From the NCBI GenBank assembly GCA_002337525.1, contig DDGG01000003.1, positions 5,408 to 69,407 of the forward strand: a stretch of 64,000 nucleotides of DNA. Direction: 5' to 3'. Source of the DNA: Alphaproteobacteria bacterium UBA1908. Its GTDB lineage: Bacteria; Pseudomonadota; Alphaproteobacteria; Caedimonadales; UBA1908. A program made the translations under genes and the position numbers. The notes beneath the pieces are model-generated. The model had not been told where the DNA came from, made no database searches, and saw only the letters and a list, made by a program, of their open reading frames with translations. Below are positions 36,007 through 44,841 of the stretch, one piece after another. Position 1 is the stretch's first letter, and every line of letters starts with the position of its first letter.

Positions 36007-36758
36007 CACCTTTAAAAGAACGTATTGCAAAAGTAATGGCCCGGTCAGGACTATGCTCCAGGCGAGAAGCAGAGAAATGGATCCTGGAGGGACGTGTCCA
36101 TTTAAATGGAATTCTTCTGGAGTCACCTGCTGTTACAGTTGGGTTAGAAGATAATATTTGTGTCGATGGCAGACCTCTTGCTAAAAAGGAAGGTGCAAAG
36201 CTTTGGGCTTATCATAAACCTGCCGGGCTTTTAACAACCCACCATGATCCAGAGGGTCGTCCAACATTGTTTGAAACGTTACCGCCGGAATTAGGTCGAG
36301 TTATTTCTGTGGGACGTCTTGATCAGAATTCAGAAGGGCTATTGCTGCTTACAAATGATGGAGACCTTGCTCGTTTTCTGGAGTTGCCGCGAAACAGACT
36401 TGCGCGTGTTTATAAGGTTCGGGTTTACGGTAAAGTGGCCCCGGTAAAACTTTTATCCCTAAAAAATGGTATTGAGGTGGATGGTATGCACTATGGGCCT
36501 GTTCAGGCAGAATTGCTTTCCCAAAAAACAACCAATGCCTGGGTTTCTGTCAAAATTCGAGAAGGAAAGAATCGTGAGGTTCGCAAAATTATGGCGCATC
36601 TCGGATACCCTGTTAACAGGTTGATTCGTACACGATATGGTCCTTTTACTTTGGAAAACCTGCTGCCAGGTGAAATTGAGCCTTTGTCTCTTGAGACTTT
36701 GGGGAATCTTGGATTATTACCCCCAAAACTGTCCTTAAAAAATCAGAATGAAATATGA
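35997..36758 (+). CDS. rRNA pseudouridine synthase (RsuA/RluB/E/F family)
   Basis: An S4 RNA-binding domain (about 8-55: RIAKVMARSGLCSRREAEKW) is followed by the catalytic domain. GRLDQNSEGLLLLTNDG (about 102-118) contains the essential Asp, VRVYGKV the RsuA core strand, and KIREGKNREVRKIMAHLG the C-terminal motif. The length of 253 aa suits RluB-like enzymes that modify 23S rRNA; RsuA versus RluB cannot be settled here. The start is GTG 35997, inside the upstream gene. It ends in a four-base ATGA overlap with the ubiG frame. Confidence 0.9.
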   Translation: MSIAPLKERIAKVMARSGLCSRREAEKWILEGRVHLNGILLESPAVTVGLEDNICVDGRPLAKKEGAKLWAYHKPAGLLTTHHDPEGRPTLFETLPPELGRVISVGRLDQNSEGLLLLTNDGDLARFLELPRNRLARVYKVRVYGKVAPVKLLSLKNGIEVDGMHYGPVQAELLSQKTTNAWVSVKIREGKNREVRKIMAHLGYPVNRLIRTRYGPFTLENLLPGEIEPLSLETLGNLGLLPPKLSLKNQNEI

Positions 36759-36772
36759 TAGGAAAAAGATTC

Positions 36773-37495
36773 ATGACATCCTCAACAGTTGATGAAGAAA
36801 ATTTACGGGAATTCACAAGTCGTGCTGATCAATGGTGGGATCTTGAGGGAGCTTTTAAACCATTGCATGACCTCAATCCAGTCCGTATAGACTTTATCCT
36901 TTCAGAGATTTCAAAGGCTTTTAATCTGGAGAGTAAGGCTTTCGAGACCCTTTCGATTCTGGATGTTGGGTGTGGAGGGGGTCTTGTAACAGAGCCTCTT
37001 GCGCGTACAGGGGCTGTTATTACGGGCCTGGATGCGGGAGTTGAAAACATTACTGTGGCAGAATCTCATGCTAGAGAAGAGGGCCTTGATATACAGTATG
37101 TCTGCTCTCCTCTTGAGTCCTTTTTCCCCGACAAACTATTTGATGTTGTTATTGCCCTGGAAATTGTAGAGCATGTAAGCTGTGTCGATACTTTCATCAC
37201 AAACTGTTTTCGCGTTTTAAAGCCTAACGGTATAGTGATTTTCAGTACCCTTAACCGCACAGCAAAATCTTTTGTGCTTGGCATTGTTGCTGCCGAATAT
37301 ATCCTGAGATGGGTCCCTCGTGGGACGCATTCCTGGGAACAATTCTTAAAGCCTTCAGAATTAGCACGTTCAGCACGTTATGCCGGTGGAACTCCTAAAA
37401 CATTAAAGGGAATGGCATACCATCCCTTCTTGAAACGATGGTCTTTATCAGACAATTGTGAGGTGAATTACTTTTTTGTCACACAGAAAAAATAA
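36773..37495 (+). CDS. ubiG: Ubiquinone biosynthesis O-methyltransferase
   Basis: SAM-dependent enzyme that performs both O-methylations in ubiquinone synthesis. SILDVGCGGGLVTEPLAR is the SAM motif, FDVVIALEIVEHV the post-I/II region. The segment NRTAKSF...AAEYILRWVPRGTHSWEQF is the specific UbiG/COQ3 signature, including the membrane-interacting part. The frame begins at ATG 36755 (overlapping the previous stop), but AGGA about ten bases before ATG 36773 gives the usual MTSSTVDEE N-terminus. Both starts are possible. Confidence 0.93.
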   Translation: MTSSTVDEENLREFTSRADQWWDLEGAFKPLHDLNPVRIDFILSEISKAFNLESKAFETLSILDVGCGGGLVTEPLARTGAVITGLDAGVENITVAESHAREEGLDIQYVCSPLESFFPDKLFDVVIALEIVEHVSCVDTFITNCFRVLKPNGIVIFSTLNRTAKSFVLGIVAAEYILRWVPRGTHSWEQFLKPSELARSARYAGGTPKTLKGMAYHPFLKRWSLSDNCEVNYFFVTQKK

Positions 37496-37562
37496 CTTTT
37501 ATTTTTGATCTGTCGTAATACCGAAGGTGAAACTGTCATCGTGACAAGATATGACTATTTCC

Positions 37563-37697
37563 TCGTCGTCGTGAGGAGACCGCAGGTCGACGTGACGACC
37601 CAGTCCTTGAAAGGCAGGGACTTTTCACAGAAGTATTCTGGATTCTTCTCTCGTTTTGCTCCTTCTGAATGACGCGATGGGGACGTCATTCAGAAGG
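37563..37697. repeat. Interspersed palindromic intergenic repeat element
   Basis: A locally GC-richer block has the look of dispersed bacterial repeats of the 'GAGGAGCG-type ... CTGGATTCTTC-type ... GAATGACG' kind. The left arm is GTGAGGAGACCGCAGGTCGACG and the right arm is CTGGATTCTTCTCTCG, and the block ends with a perfect 14-bp inverted repeat CCTTCTGAATGACG / CGTCATTCAGAAGG (37661-37674 and 37684-37697). The distal arm contains the stop codon and last codons of the metQ frame. The element boundaries are my estimate. Confidence 0.55.
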
Positions 37698-38495
37698 CGG
37701 TGTTTTAACTTCCCATGCTGCAAGGACGGCTCCTTTAAATCTTTTCTCAATAAAAGTCTTTGTAGGCTCAGATTGATAGAGTTTTTTAAAAGTTTTGAGA
37801 GCTTTCCTGTTCTTGTCTTTTGTTCGAACAACAATGATATTGGTATAAGGAGAGTCTTTATTTTCCCTGGCAAGGGCCGTTGAGGGATCCAGACCTGCAA
37901 CAAGAACCCAGTCTGTATTAATGACAGCAATATCGACATCTTCTAAAGATCTTGGAAGTTGAGGGGCTTCAACCTCAACGATCTTAAGATGTTTTGGATT
38001 TTCAATGATGTCGGTTACCATTGCCTCTGATCCCACGCCTTCTTTAAGTTTCAGGATGCCAAGGTCTTGTAGAACAAGCAAAGCCCGGCCCCCATTGGTG
38101 GGATCGTTAGGAATTGCAACCTTTCCTGTCCTTGGAACATCGTCAAGGGACTTGTATTTGAGGGAATAAACCCCCATTGGTAATAAAATGGTTTTCCCAA
38201 AATCCGTAAAGTCAAAACCACGAGTGGCTTTTTGGCTCTCGAGAAAAGGCCTGTGTTGATAAATATTAAGATCAATCTCACCTTCTGCAAGAGCAATGTT
38301 AGGCAAAATAAAATCATTAAATTCAATAAATTCCAGTTCTAGATCTTTCTTTGAGGCTCTCTCTTTAAGATCTTGAAGAATGTCGATATGAGGCCCAGCT
38401 GTTACACCAATTTTGAGTTTATCGGCAGCATTAAGATGAAAGGGGCTTCCCGTGATGAATAAAAATCCCAAAAGTATTTTATAAATTATTTTCAT
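37686..38495 (-). CDS. metQ: Methionine ABC transporter substrate-binding protein (NlpA/MetQ family)
   Basis: 269 aa. Mature start KLKIGVTAGPH is the MetQ first strand, and IYQHRPFLES, IPNDPTNGGRAL, VINTDWVLVAGLDP are the ligand-binding segments. Residues on the second lobe that hold methionine (N in IPNDPTN) are present. The signal peptide (MKIIYKILLGFLFITGSPFHLNA) lacks a lipobox Cys, whereas MetQ is usually a lipoprotein; a soluble periplasmic form is therefore predicted. It is third in the metN-metI-metQ operon, two bases after metI. Its last codons lie inside a repeat element. Confidence 0.9.
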   Translation of the reverse strand: MKIIYKILLGFLFITGSPFHLNAADKLKIGVTAGPHIDILQDLKERASKKDLELEFIEFNDFILPNIALAEGEIDLNIYQHRPFLESQKATRGFDFTDFGKTILLPMGVYSLKYKSLDDVPRTGKVAIPNDPTNGGRALLVLQDLGILKLKEGVGSEAMVTDIIENPKHLKIVEVEAPQLPRSLEDVDIAVINTDWVLVAGLDPSTALARENKDSPYTNIIVVRTKDKNRKALKTFKKLYQSEPTKTFIEKRFKGAVLAAWEVKTPPSE

Positions 38496-38497
38496 TT

Positions 38498-39136
38498 CTA
38501 TTTCTCCAGTCTTCGTGCGAGCCAGTCTCCCGACATTTGTATGCCTTGTACCATGGTAATCAGGATTAAAACAATCTGGAAAACAACATCGGTTTGATAG
38601 CGTTGATACCCGTAACGAATAGCAAGATCTCCAAGGCCTCCACCACCAACAGCACCTGCCATTGCCGAAAAGCCAATTAAACTAATGATAACAAGAGTCA
38701 TTCCTCCAATGAGTGAGGGAAGGCATTCGGGTAAAAGGACTTTAAGGATAATTTGAAGACGACTGGCCCCCATTGACAAGGCCGCTTCAATAAGGCCTTT
38801 AGGGACAGTTTTTAAGGACTCTTCTCCCACACGTGCAATCAACATAATGGCTGCAATACTTAAAGGAACACAGGCTGCTGTGGTTCCAATACTGGATCCG
38901 GAGATTAACCTGGTGAGTGGAATCAATGCGATAATAAGAATAATATAGGGGACCGACCGTACGGCATTCACAATAAAGCCAGCAATTTTATTGAAAACAG
39001 GGTTTTCATAAAGCCCTTTATTGTCGCTTGAAAAAAGGAGAACAGCAAGGGGAAGGCCTATCAAAAGTCCCACAACTGTTGAAACGATAATCATGACTAG
39101 TGTTTGAAAAGTGGCCTCAATAAGAAGTGTTATCAT
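38498..39136 (-). CDS. metI: Methionine ABC transporter permease
   Basis: Five-helix inner-membrane permease of 212 aa. The cytoplasmic coupling loop EAALSMGASRLQIILKVLLPECLP is a clean EAA motif. NAVRSVPYIILI and AMAGAVGGGGLGDLAIRYGYQR are diagnostic of MetI. It overlaps metN by four bases (ATGA) and is followed by metQ two bases later. Works with the MetN dimer to import D/L-methionine. Confidence 0.95.
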   Translation of the reverse strand: MITLLIEATFQTLVMIIVSTVVGLLIGLPLAVLLFSSDNKGLYENPVFNKIAGFIVNAVRSVPYIILIIALIPLTRLISGSSIGTTAACVPLSIAAIMLIARVGEESLKTVPKGLIEAALSMGASRLQIILKVLLPECLPSLIGGMTLVIISLIGFSAMAGAVGGGGLGDLAIRYGYQRYQTDVVFQIVLILITMVQGIQMSGDWLARRLEK

Positions 39137-40173
39137 GCTAAATATCCCAAAAGTTCAACATTAATCTGGCGTGCTTCAAGATAGGATTTAACCTGTGAGC
39201 AGGTCTCTTTTTCGTGAGGCACTGTAATAACCAAAGTGCCATAGGTCGAATGACCCAGGTGGTCAAGAGCTCCTCCTGCGATACTGACTGAAATGCCCAG
39301 TTCCTGCGCAAGGTCTGAAATGACAGGTTTTTGTGAGTTACGTCCTGAAAAAACAAGCCGAAAAGCAACTTCAGAAGTTTTTGATGAGGCATTTTCGGAA
39401 AGACGTTCTTTTATGATTTGTGGAACACGGCTGTTAAAAAGGGATTGAACATAATCACGCGTTAAGGCTGTTTTGGGAGAGGAGAAAACAGATTCAACAT
39501 TGCCGGATTCAAGAATTTCTCCTTTTTCCATGACGGCAACATGCGTACAAATGTCTCGTACAATTGACAGGTCATGAGTAATAAAGACAATCGTTAACCC
39601 AAGGGTCTGATTTAATGTCATTAAAAGTGATAGAATATCTTTAGATGTTTTTGGGTCCAATGCCGAGGTCGGTTCATCACAAAGAAGGACTTTTGTTTCA
39701 AGTGCAAGCGCTCTTGCAATGGCGACCCGCTGGGCTTGACCGCCACTTAACTGTGAAGGGTAAGCCTGTTCTTTTTCTGACAGGCCAACAATATTAAGGC
39801 ACTTGCGGGCCTTGCTAAGAGATTCTTGTTGAGAATGTTTGAAGAATTCCAGAGGTAGGAGAACATTCTCCAGGGCTGTTCTTCTTTTAAGGAGCTGAAA
39901 GTTTTGAAAAATCATTCCCATGTCATGGCGTGCTTGGCGCAAGTCTTTTTGAGATAAGGACATTAAATCTTTTTTTTGGAAGAAAACGCGACCTGTATCA
40001 GCTCTTTCAAGTCCGTTAAGACACCGTAATAAAGTACTTTTGCCGGCACCACTTCGCCCAATGATACCATAGATTGATCCTTGAGGGATAGCAAGTGACA
40101 CATCATTAAGTACTTTAGTTTTTTGGTGGTGAGATATAAATGTTTTTGAAAGAGAATCCACCTGAATAAACAT
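39133..40173 (-). CDS. metN: Methionine ABC transporter ATP-binding protein
   Basis: 346 aa. GRSGAGKSTL (about 39-48) is Walker A, LSGGQAQRVAIARAL the signature, and VLLCDEPTSALD Walker B. The H-loop is in VFITHDLSIV. Residues from about 265 form the NIL/ACT-like domain (FSGRNSQKPVISDLAQELGI) that binds methionine and closes the transporter, i.e. substrate trans-inhibition. First gene of metNIQ. I found no SAM riboswitch in the 139-base leader. Confidence 0.95.
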   Translation of the reverse strand: MFIQVDSLSKTFISHHQKTKVLNDVSLAIPQGSIYGIIGRSGAGKSTLLRCLNGLERADTGRVFFQKKDLMSLSQKDLRQARHDMGMIFQNFQLLKRRTALENVLLPLEFFKHSQQESLSKARKCLNIVGLSEKEQAYPSQLSGGQAQRVAIARALALETKVLLCDEPTSALDPKTSKDILSLLMTLNQTLGLTIVFITHDLSIVRDICTHVAVMEKGEILESGNVESVFSSPKTALTRDYVQSLFNSRVPQIIKERLSENASSKTSEVAFRLVFSGRNSQKPVISDLAQELGISVSIAGGALDHLGHSTYGTLVITVPHEKETCSQVKSYLEARQINVELLGYLA

Positions 40174-40312
40174 AAATAAAGCCCTTACTTTTTAGGATAA
40201 TGCCAAAAGATTTTCTTTCCCCTAATGACAAAAATAATGCGTGATTTTCTATAGTCCCTCTATAGAGAAAGAAAGATAAATTATATTGATCCAGGAAAGC
40301 ATTCGCCAACAA

Positions 40313-42586
40313 CTATTTTGTCGTAAGGTGAAAAACGCCATCCCAGTCCCGAGCAGGAGGGGACTTTTTGAAGTATTCACAGCGTTCAATATACATTTTA
40401 GCAACAGGGTCACCTGATTTTTTCTCAAGAACTTCTTTATACAGCTTTATGGCATCATCCCAGTTCTGATTCAAGTAGGATTGAAATGCATATTGCGTTA
40501 ATTGACTCCATTCTCGCTCAAGGGCCGTTGCAGCAAAATCAGGGTCGTCTGAAAGTTTTGCAATGAGTTCGTAAATGCGAATACCTTTTTCGCGCCCTTT
40601 GACGGCAACAATATCGAGCGGACGGCATAAATAAAGGTCCATAATTTCTTGATGGACAGATTCACTGACAATAATTTCTGTTTTATAAATTTTATTTGCG
40701 CCTTCAAGACGCGATGCCAGATTTACACTATCACCAATAACGGTGTAATTCATACGGTCATCAGATCCTACATTACCTACAATTACTTCACCGTAATGAA
40801 GGCCAAATCGAGTTGGGAAGGGAACTTTTCCTTTTTTAGTCCAGTCTTCATTAAGAATTTTCAGTCGTCTTGAACATGTTAAGGCAGCCTGGCAGGCGTT
40901 AATAACCAGACGGGAATCTTCTTCAGGGGCTCCCCAAAAAGCCATGATTGCATCCCCAATGTATTTATCAATAGTACCTTTATGATCCAGAATAATACCA
41001 CTCATGGCACTTAAGTAATCAGAAAGGTGATTCATCAAACTGTCCGAGTCCATGCTTTCTGAAATTGATGTGAAGCTTTCAATGTCAGTAAACATAATAG
41101 CCAGATTGCGGCGTTCTCCCCCTAATTTGGCTTCAACACCTGACTGGATAAGAGACCTGACAAGGGCTTTTGGAACAAACTTGCTAAAGGAGGCAAGGCC
41201 TTCTTTCATAAGGGAGAGAGCTTCTTCTATATCTGCAATTTCTTCCAAAGAGGACTTTGACATTTCTTCGTGTTCAATATCCAGGTCTCGAATACGCCGC
41301 ATTTGAACAGCGAGTGTTTCAATAGGGTAAGATATTTTATGAGAGAAAATGACCAATACAATTGTTGCCAGAATCAGAATAAAGATAGAAATTAGCATGA
41401 CATCACGACTTGTTTCGCGAATTGGTCCCACAAAATCATCGGATGGCGCAATCATTCCCAGGATCCATCCTTGAGAGAAATTCCCAATAAAATTAGAAAA
41501 ATAGGCAATATATTCTATGTCATCATAAATATAGGTGAATTGGGGTGTTTTTTTAGAATGGTAAATTTCGTAGGCCTTGGCCAAATTGCCTTCCTCATGA
41601 AGGTCTGTGATTTTTGCGAGTCGGATATTGGTTATACTTTTATCGTTTTGGTTAGAGTCATCCGAGATAAAAATCTTTTCATAATCAGGGAAAGCAACTA
41701 ATTCTCCTGATTTATTCAGAATAAAGTTTAATCCAGATCGGCTGGCTTTCTGACGTGCCAGAAGATAAGAGATACTTTCAATGGAAATATCACAGGAAAT
41801 AGCCCCATAGAAATTGCCTTCGCTATCAAAAATTGGCGTGGACGCTGTTAATGTGAAACGGCGAGCAAACCAATCCGGGTAAATATCAGACCAATTTGGT
41901 TTTTTAAGCTTCTTGGTTCTGATATACCAATCCCTTTCTCTGTTATCATATTGAAGCTCTTTGGGAATAGAGGGGCGATATTCGCGGTCCAGTTCATGAC
42001 CATCTTTGTCAAGGTATGCGCGATATTCAACATAGGTGGGACCAGAATTTGAAATTACTTCCAGAACAAAAGTACTTCCATGCGGTAAGGGTTTGTCAGG
42101 AATATAGCTGAATACCCTTTTTTCTGGTAAGGGGGCAACAGAAACAAAATTGCCGTGCTCATCAGAAGCCATAAATAAAGTACTTTGTGGTAGGGACTGA
42201 AGGGAACCAATTAAAAAATTGCGTAAGACCTGGCTTTCAAGAATAGACCCTGCATAATCTTTTTTTACCCAGGCCCCTATTGATGTCAGGGACATGGCGG
42301 GTTCAAAATAGCGGGACGCATCGTCCATAATTGTTTTTTGGGTTTTATTAATAAGATCGAGCGATGTAATTTCCATTACAGACTCAATATTAAAATGAGT
42401 GTATGTTGTTGTAAAAATTGTTGAAAGAGAGAGCATCCCAACAAAAACACTTAAAATAGCAAAACGAATCTTACGTTTTCTATTGATGAACCTGGAAAAA
42501 ATATTTTTCTTTTTTGTTTCTGTGCTCAATGTTAAAAAAACCTTTTTGGTTTTTAGAGTTAACTCCCTAATAAAGCAGTGTAGCAC
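40313..42586 (-). CDS. Membrane-bound class III adenylate/guanylate cyclase with Cache sensor domain
   Basis: About 757 aa. A basic N-terminus and a membrane helix (about 43-62) are followed by a large extracytoplasmic dCache-like domain (NREDWYIRTKKL-like, FTLTASTPIFDSEGNFYGAISCDI), a second helix (about 393-413), a HAMP-like linker, then the CHD catalytic domain. MFTDIESFTSISE and YIGDAIMAFWGAP supply the two metal-binding Asp, and YTVIGDSVNLASRLEGANK the substrate-positioning residues. A short C-terminal TPR-like tail follows. The longest frame starts at GTG 42586; a TTG at 42529 after AAAGG is an alternative. It probably turns an external ligand signal into cAMP. Confidence 0.85.
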   Translation of the reverse strand: MLHCFIRELTLKTKKVFLTLSTETKKKNIFSRFINRKRKIRFAILSVFVGMLSLSTIFTTTYTHFNIESVMEITSLDLINKTQKTIMDDASRYFEPAMSLTSIGAWVKKDYAGSILESQVLRNFLIGSLQSLPQSTLFMASDEHGNFVSVAPLPEKRVFSYIPDKPLPHGSTFVLEVISNSGPTYVEYRAYLDKDGHELDREYRPSIPKELQYDNRERDWYIRTKKLKKPNWSDIYPDWFARRFTLTASTPIFDSEGNFYGAISCDISIESISYLLARQKASRSGLNFILNKSGELVAFPDYEKIFISDDSNQNDKSITNIRLAKITDLHEEGNLAKAYEIYHSKKTPQFTYIYDDIEYIAYFSNFIGNFSQGWILGMIAPSDDFVGPIRETSRDVMLISIFILILATIVLVIFSHKISYPIETLAVQMRRIRDLDIEHEEMSKSSLEEIADIEEALSLMKEGLASFSKFVPKALVRSLIQSGVEAKLGGERRNLAIMFTDIESFTSISESMDSDSLMNHLSDYLSAMSGIILDHKGTIDKYIGDAIMAFWGAPEEDSRLVINACQAALTCSRRLKILNEDWTKKGKVPFPTRFGLHYGEVIVGNVGSDDRMNYTVIGDSVNLASRLEGANKIYKTEIIVSESVHQEIMDLYLCRPLDIVAVKGREKGIRIYELIAKLSDDPDFAATALEREWSQLTQYAFQSYLNQNWDDAIKLYKEVLEKKSGDPVAKMYIERCEYFKKSPPARDWDGVFHLTTK

Positions 42587-42693
42587 AGAGAAAATTCTTG
42601 AAAAAGAAAGAAGGTTAGGAAAAATATTTTTTTAGATTTTTTTTCTGTATATTCAAAGAAATGGACAGGTGTACTCATAACAACAGGGAGAGA

Positions 42694-42725
42694 AGAGGCT
42701 CTCCTTTAAAGACAGAAGAGCCTCT
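42694..42725. terminator. Hairpin between the arn operon and the cyclase gene
   Basis: Perfect 9-bp stem AGAGGCTCT / AGAGCCTCT with a 14-base loop, just past the arnA-like stop. The T-run is better on the plus strand (TCTTTTG) than on the minus strand (TTCTCTCC), so it is at best a weak terminator for the minus-strand operon. Confidence 0.5.
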
Positions 42726-42741
42726 CTCTTTTGTTCCTGTA

Positions 42742-43794
42742 TTAGGCTGCGTCTTCTATTTCTGCTGCGTGAGAGCGATCACTTAAATGGTAATCAAGCG
42801 TCTTTTTTAAAGCTTCCTGAAGAGAAATCTTTGGTTCCCACCCTAGATATTTGCGAGCATTTTCGATAGAAGGCACCCGATAACCAAGGTCTTGATATCC
42901 TTGACCGTAATAATTACCTGATTCAACTGATTTAATGACAACTTTTTCTGCTTTTTCACGGTAGTCTGGATAGGTTTTAACCTGATCAACAATCATATGA
43001 GCAAGCTCGATGATCGAGAAATCATTTTTAGGATTGCCAATGTTAAAAATTCGACGACTAGCTTGACCATCCTTGTTCTCAATAATCTTTAAAAGCGCGT
43101 CAATACCATCATCAATACAGGTAAATGAGCGTCGTTGTTGTCCTCCGTCAACAAGAGAAATCTCACCGTGGTATAAAATGTTACTGATAAACTGAGTCAC
43201 AACCCGCGAGTTGCCCTCTTTTGCGTCATTAATACGATCCAGTTTTGGCCCCAGCCAGTTAAAAGGGCGAAAAAGAGTGTAGTCCAGACCATGTTGATCT
43301 CCATACGCATAAATAACCCGGTCAAGCATTTGTTTGGCACAGGAATAAATCCAGCGTTGTTTGTGAATTGGCCCCAGGACAAGATTTGTATTTTCTTCGT
43401 TGAACTCTTCTTCTGAGCTCATCCCGTAAACCTCTGATGTCGAGGGAAACAAGATGCGCTTGTTATAAAAAACGCATTGGCGCACAATTTCCAGGTTGGC
43501 TTCGAAATCAAGTTCAAAAACACGAAGAGGCTCCTTGACATAGAGAGCAGGGTTGGCAATGGCAACGAGAGGAAGAACAACATCACATTTCTTGATATGA
43601 TATTCTACCCACTCTTTATTAATCGTGATATCCCCTTCAACAAAATGGAAACGGGAATTACCAAGGCTCGCTTCCAGTTTGTCAGAAGACATATCCATGC
43701 CATAGACTTCCCAGTTTGTTTTTTTAAGAATGCTTTCGGTGAGGCTGTTTCCAATAAAACCATTGACACCTAGAATTAGAACTTTGAGTGACAT
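42742..43794 (-). CDS. arnA: UDP-glucuronate dehydrogenase/decarboxylase (ArnA C-terminal-domain-like)
   Basis: 350 aa, equal to only the C-terminal half of E. coli ArnA; the N-terminal formyltransferase domain is absent. GVNGFIGNSL is the NAD-binding loop. FVEGDITINKEWVEYHIKKC and LPLVAIANPALY follow ArnA closely. FPSTSEVYGM carries the catalytic Thr/Ser-Glu, YSCAKQ the Tyr-x-x-x-Lys, and GYQDLGYRVPS the conserved Arg of the decarboxylase. It should convert UDP-glucuronate to UDP-4-keto-pentose for lipid A aminoarabinose. Last gene of the operon; one-base overlap with the ArnC-like gene. Confidence 0.88.
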   Translation of the reverse strand: MSLKVLILGVNGFIGNSLTESILKKTNWEVYGMDMSSDKLEASLGNSRFHFVEGDITINKEWVEYHIKKCDVVLPLVAIANPALYVKEPLRVFELDFEANLEIVRQCVFYNKRILFPSTSEVYGMSSEEEFNEENTNLVLGPIHKQRWIYSCAKQMLDRVIYAYGDQHGLDYTLFRPFNWLGPKLDRINDAKEGNSRVVTQFISNILYHGEISLVDGGQQRRSFTCIDDGIDALLKIIENKDGQASRRIFNIGNPKNDFSIIELAHMIVDQVKTYPDYREKAEKVVIKSVESGNYYGQGYQDLGYRVPSIENARKYLGWEPKISLQEALKKTLDYHLSDRSHAAEIEDAA

Positions 43795-44840
43795 TAAAGG
43801 CTCCTTTTAAGAGGTTTTTTTTGACTTATATCTTTGGACTTAGCACGCTTTAAGGGTGCTTTACGACTTTTTTTCTCAATTTTATCTTCAGGATTTTTTT
43901 CCAGAATATCTCGAATCAGAAAACGTGGACGATGACGGACAACCTGATATATACGGCCGACATATTCGCCGACAATACCAATACCCGTAATGGCAACGCT
44001 GATAAGGAAAAAGAGAATGGCAAAAAGTGTGAAAAGCCCCTCTGCTTCGGGGCCGACAATCAAACGGCGTGCAAAAAGGTAAGCGACAAGAAGGCCACTC
44101 AGTCCCGACACCAAGAAGCCAAAAACAGTAAAAACGTGAAGAGGTGCCATCGAAAAACCTGTAAAGAGATCAAAAGTGACCCGCACAAGTTTATAAAGGT
44201 CATATTTAGAGTCACCCTCTTCTCGTGCTACGTGTTTGATTGGGATTTCAACCGGGTTGCTGGCAAACGTATATCCAAGGACTGTAACAAAGGTTGAAGA
44301 TTCATCACACTGAGTGATGAGATCAACGACTCGGCGGCTATAGGCTCTGAACATACACCCCTGGTCTTTGATACGAATTCCCGTTGCAAGACCACGTAAA
44401 CGATTCATAATAAGGGAAGGAAGGCTTCTTAAGATAAAAGAATCATCTCGCCCATCTCGATAGCTACCGACGTAATCATGCCCTTCCTCGTATTTCTCTA
44501 AAAGCTTTGGGATTTCCTCGGGTGGATTTTGCATGTCAGCATCCATATTCACAATGACTTGACCCCGGACACGCTCGAAAGCTGCCATAATCGCCATATG
44601 TTGGCCAAAATTTCCGTTAAATTCAATAACACGAATTTGGTCGGGGCGGCGATTGTGGAATTCTTTCAAAATGTCACTAGAGTTATCTTTGCTGCCATCA
44701 TTGGTGAAAATAATTTCAAAAGGTTTTCCAATATTATCACAAACTTTTGTCAGGCGCTTGTATAAGCTTTCAAGGCAATCTTCTTCATTATAAACAGGAA
44801 CTACGACCGAAAGATAAAGTTCATTTTCTGCAGCTGACAT
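43794..44840 (-). CDS. arnC: Undecaprenyl-phosphate glycosyltransferase (ArnC-like, GT2)
   Basis: 348 aa. VVVPVYNEEDCLESLYKRL opens the GT2 fold, FTNDGSKDNS the nucleotide-sugar-binding region, and NMDADMQNPPEE the D-x-D metal motif. GTG-type membrane anchoring is by two C-terminal helices (about 230-255 and 265-290), followed by a basic Lys/Arg-rich tail of about 35 residues. In the Arn pathway this enzyme moves (formyl)aminoarabinose onto undecaprenyl phosphate. The basic tail is longer than in E. coli ArnC. One-base gap to arnB and one-base overlap with the arnA-like gene. Confidence 0.85.
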   Translation of the reverse strand: MSAAENELYLSVVVPVYNEEDCLESLYKRLTKVCDNIGKPFEIIFTNDGSKDNSSDILKEFHNRRPDQIRVIEFNGNFGQHMAIMAAFERVRGQVIVNMDADMQNPPEEIPKLLEKYEEGHDYVGSYRDGRDDSFILRSLPSLIMNRLRGLATGIRIKDQGCMFRAYSRRVVDLITQCDESSTFVTVLGYTFASNPVEIPIKHVAREEGDSKYDLYKLVRVTFDLFTGFSMAPLHVFTVFGFLVSGLSGLLVAYLFARRLIVGPEAEGLFTLFAILFFLISVAITGIGIVGEYVGRIYQVVRHRPRFLIRDILEKNPEDKIEKKSRKAPLKRAKSKDISQKKPLKRSL

Positions 44841-44841
44841 T

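Noticed and set aside
40174..40312. SAM riboswitch before metN
   Set aside because: No SAM-II or SAM/SAH-like conserved sequence could be recognised.
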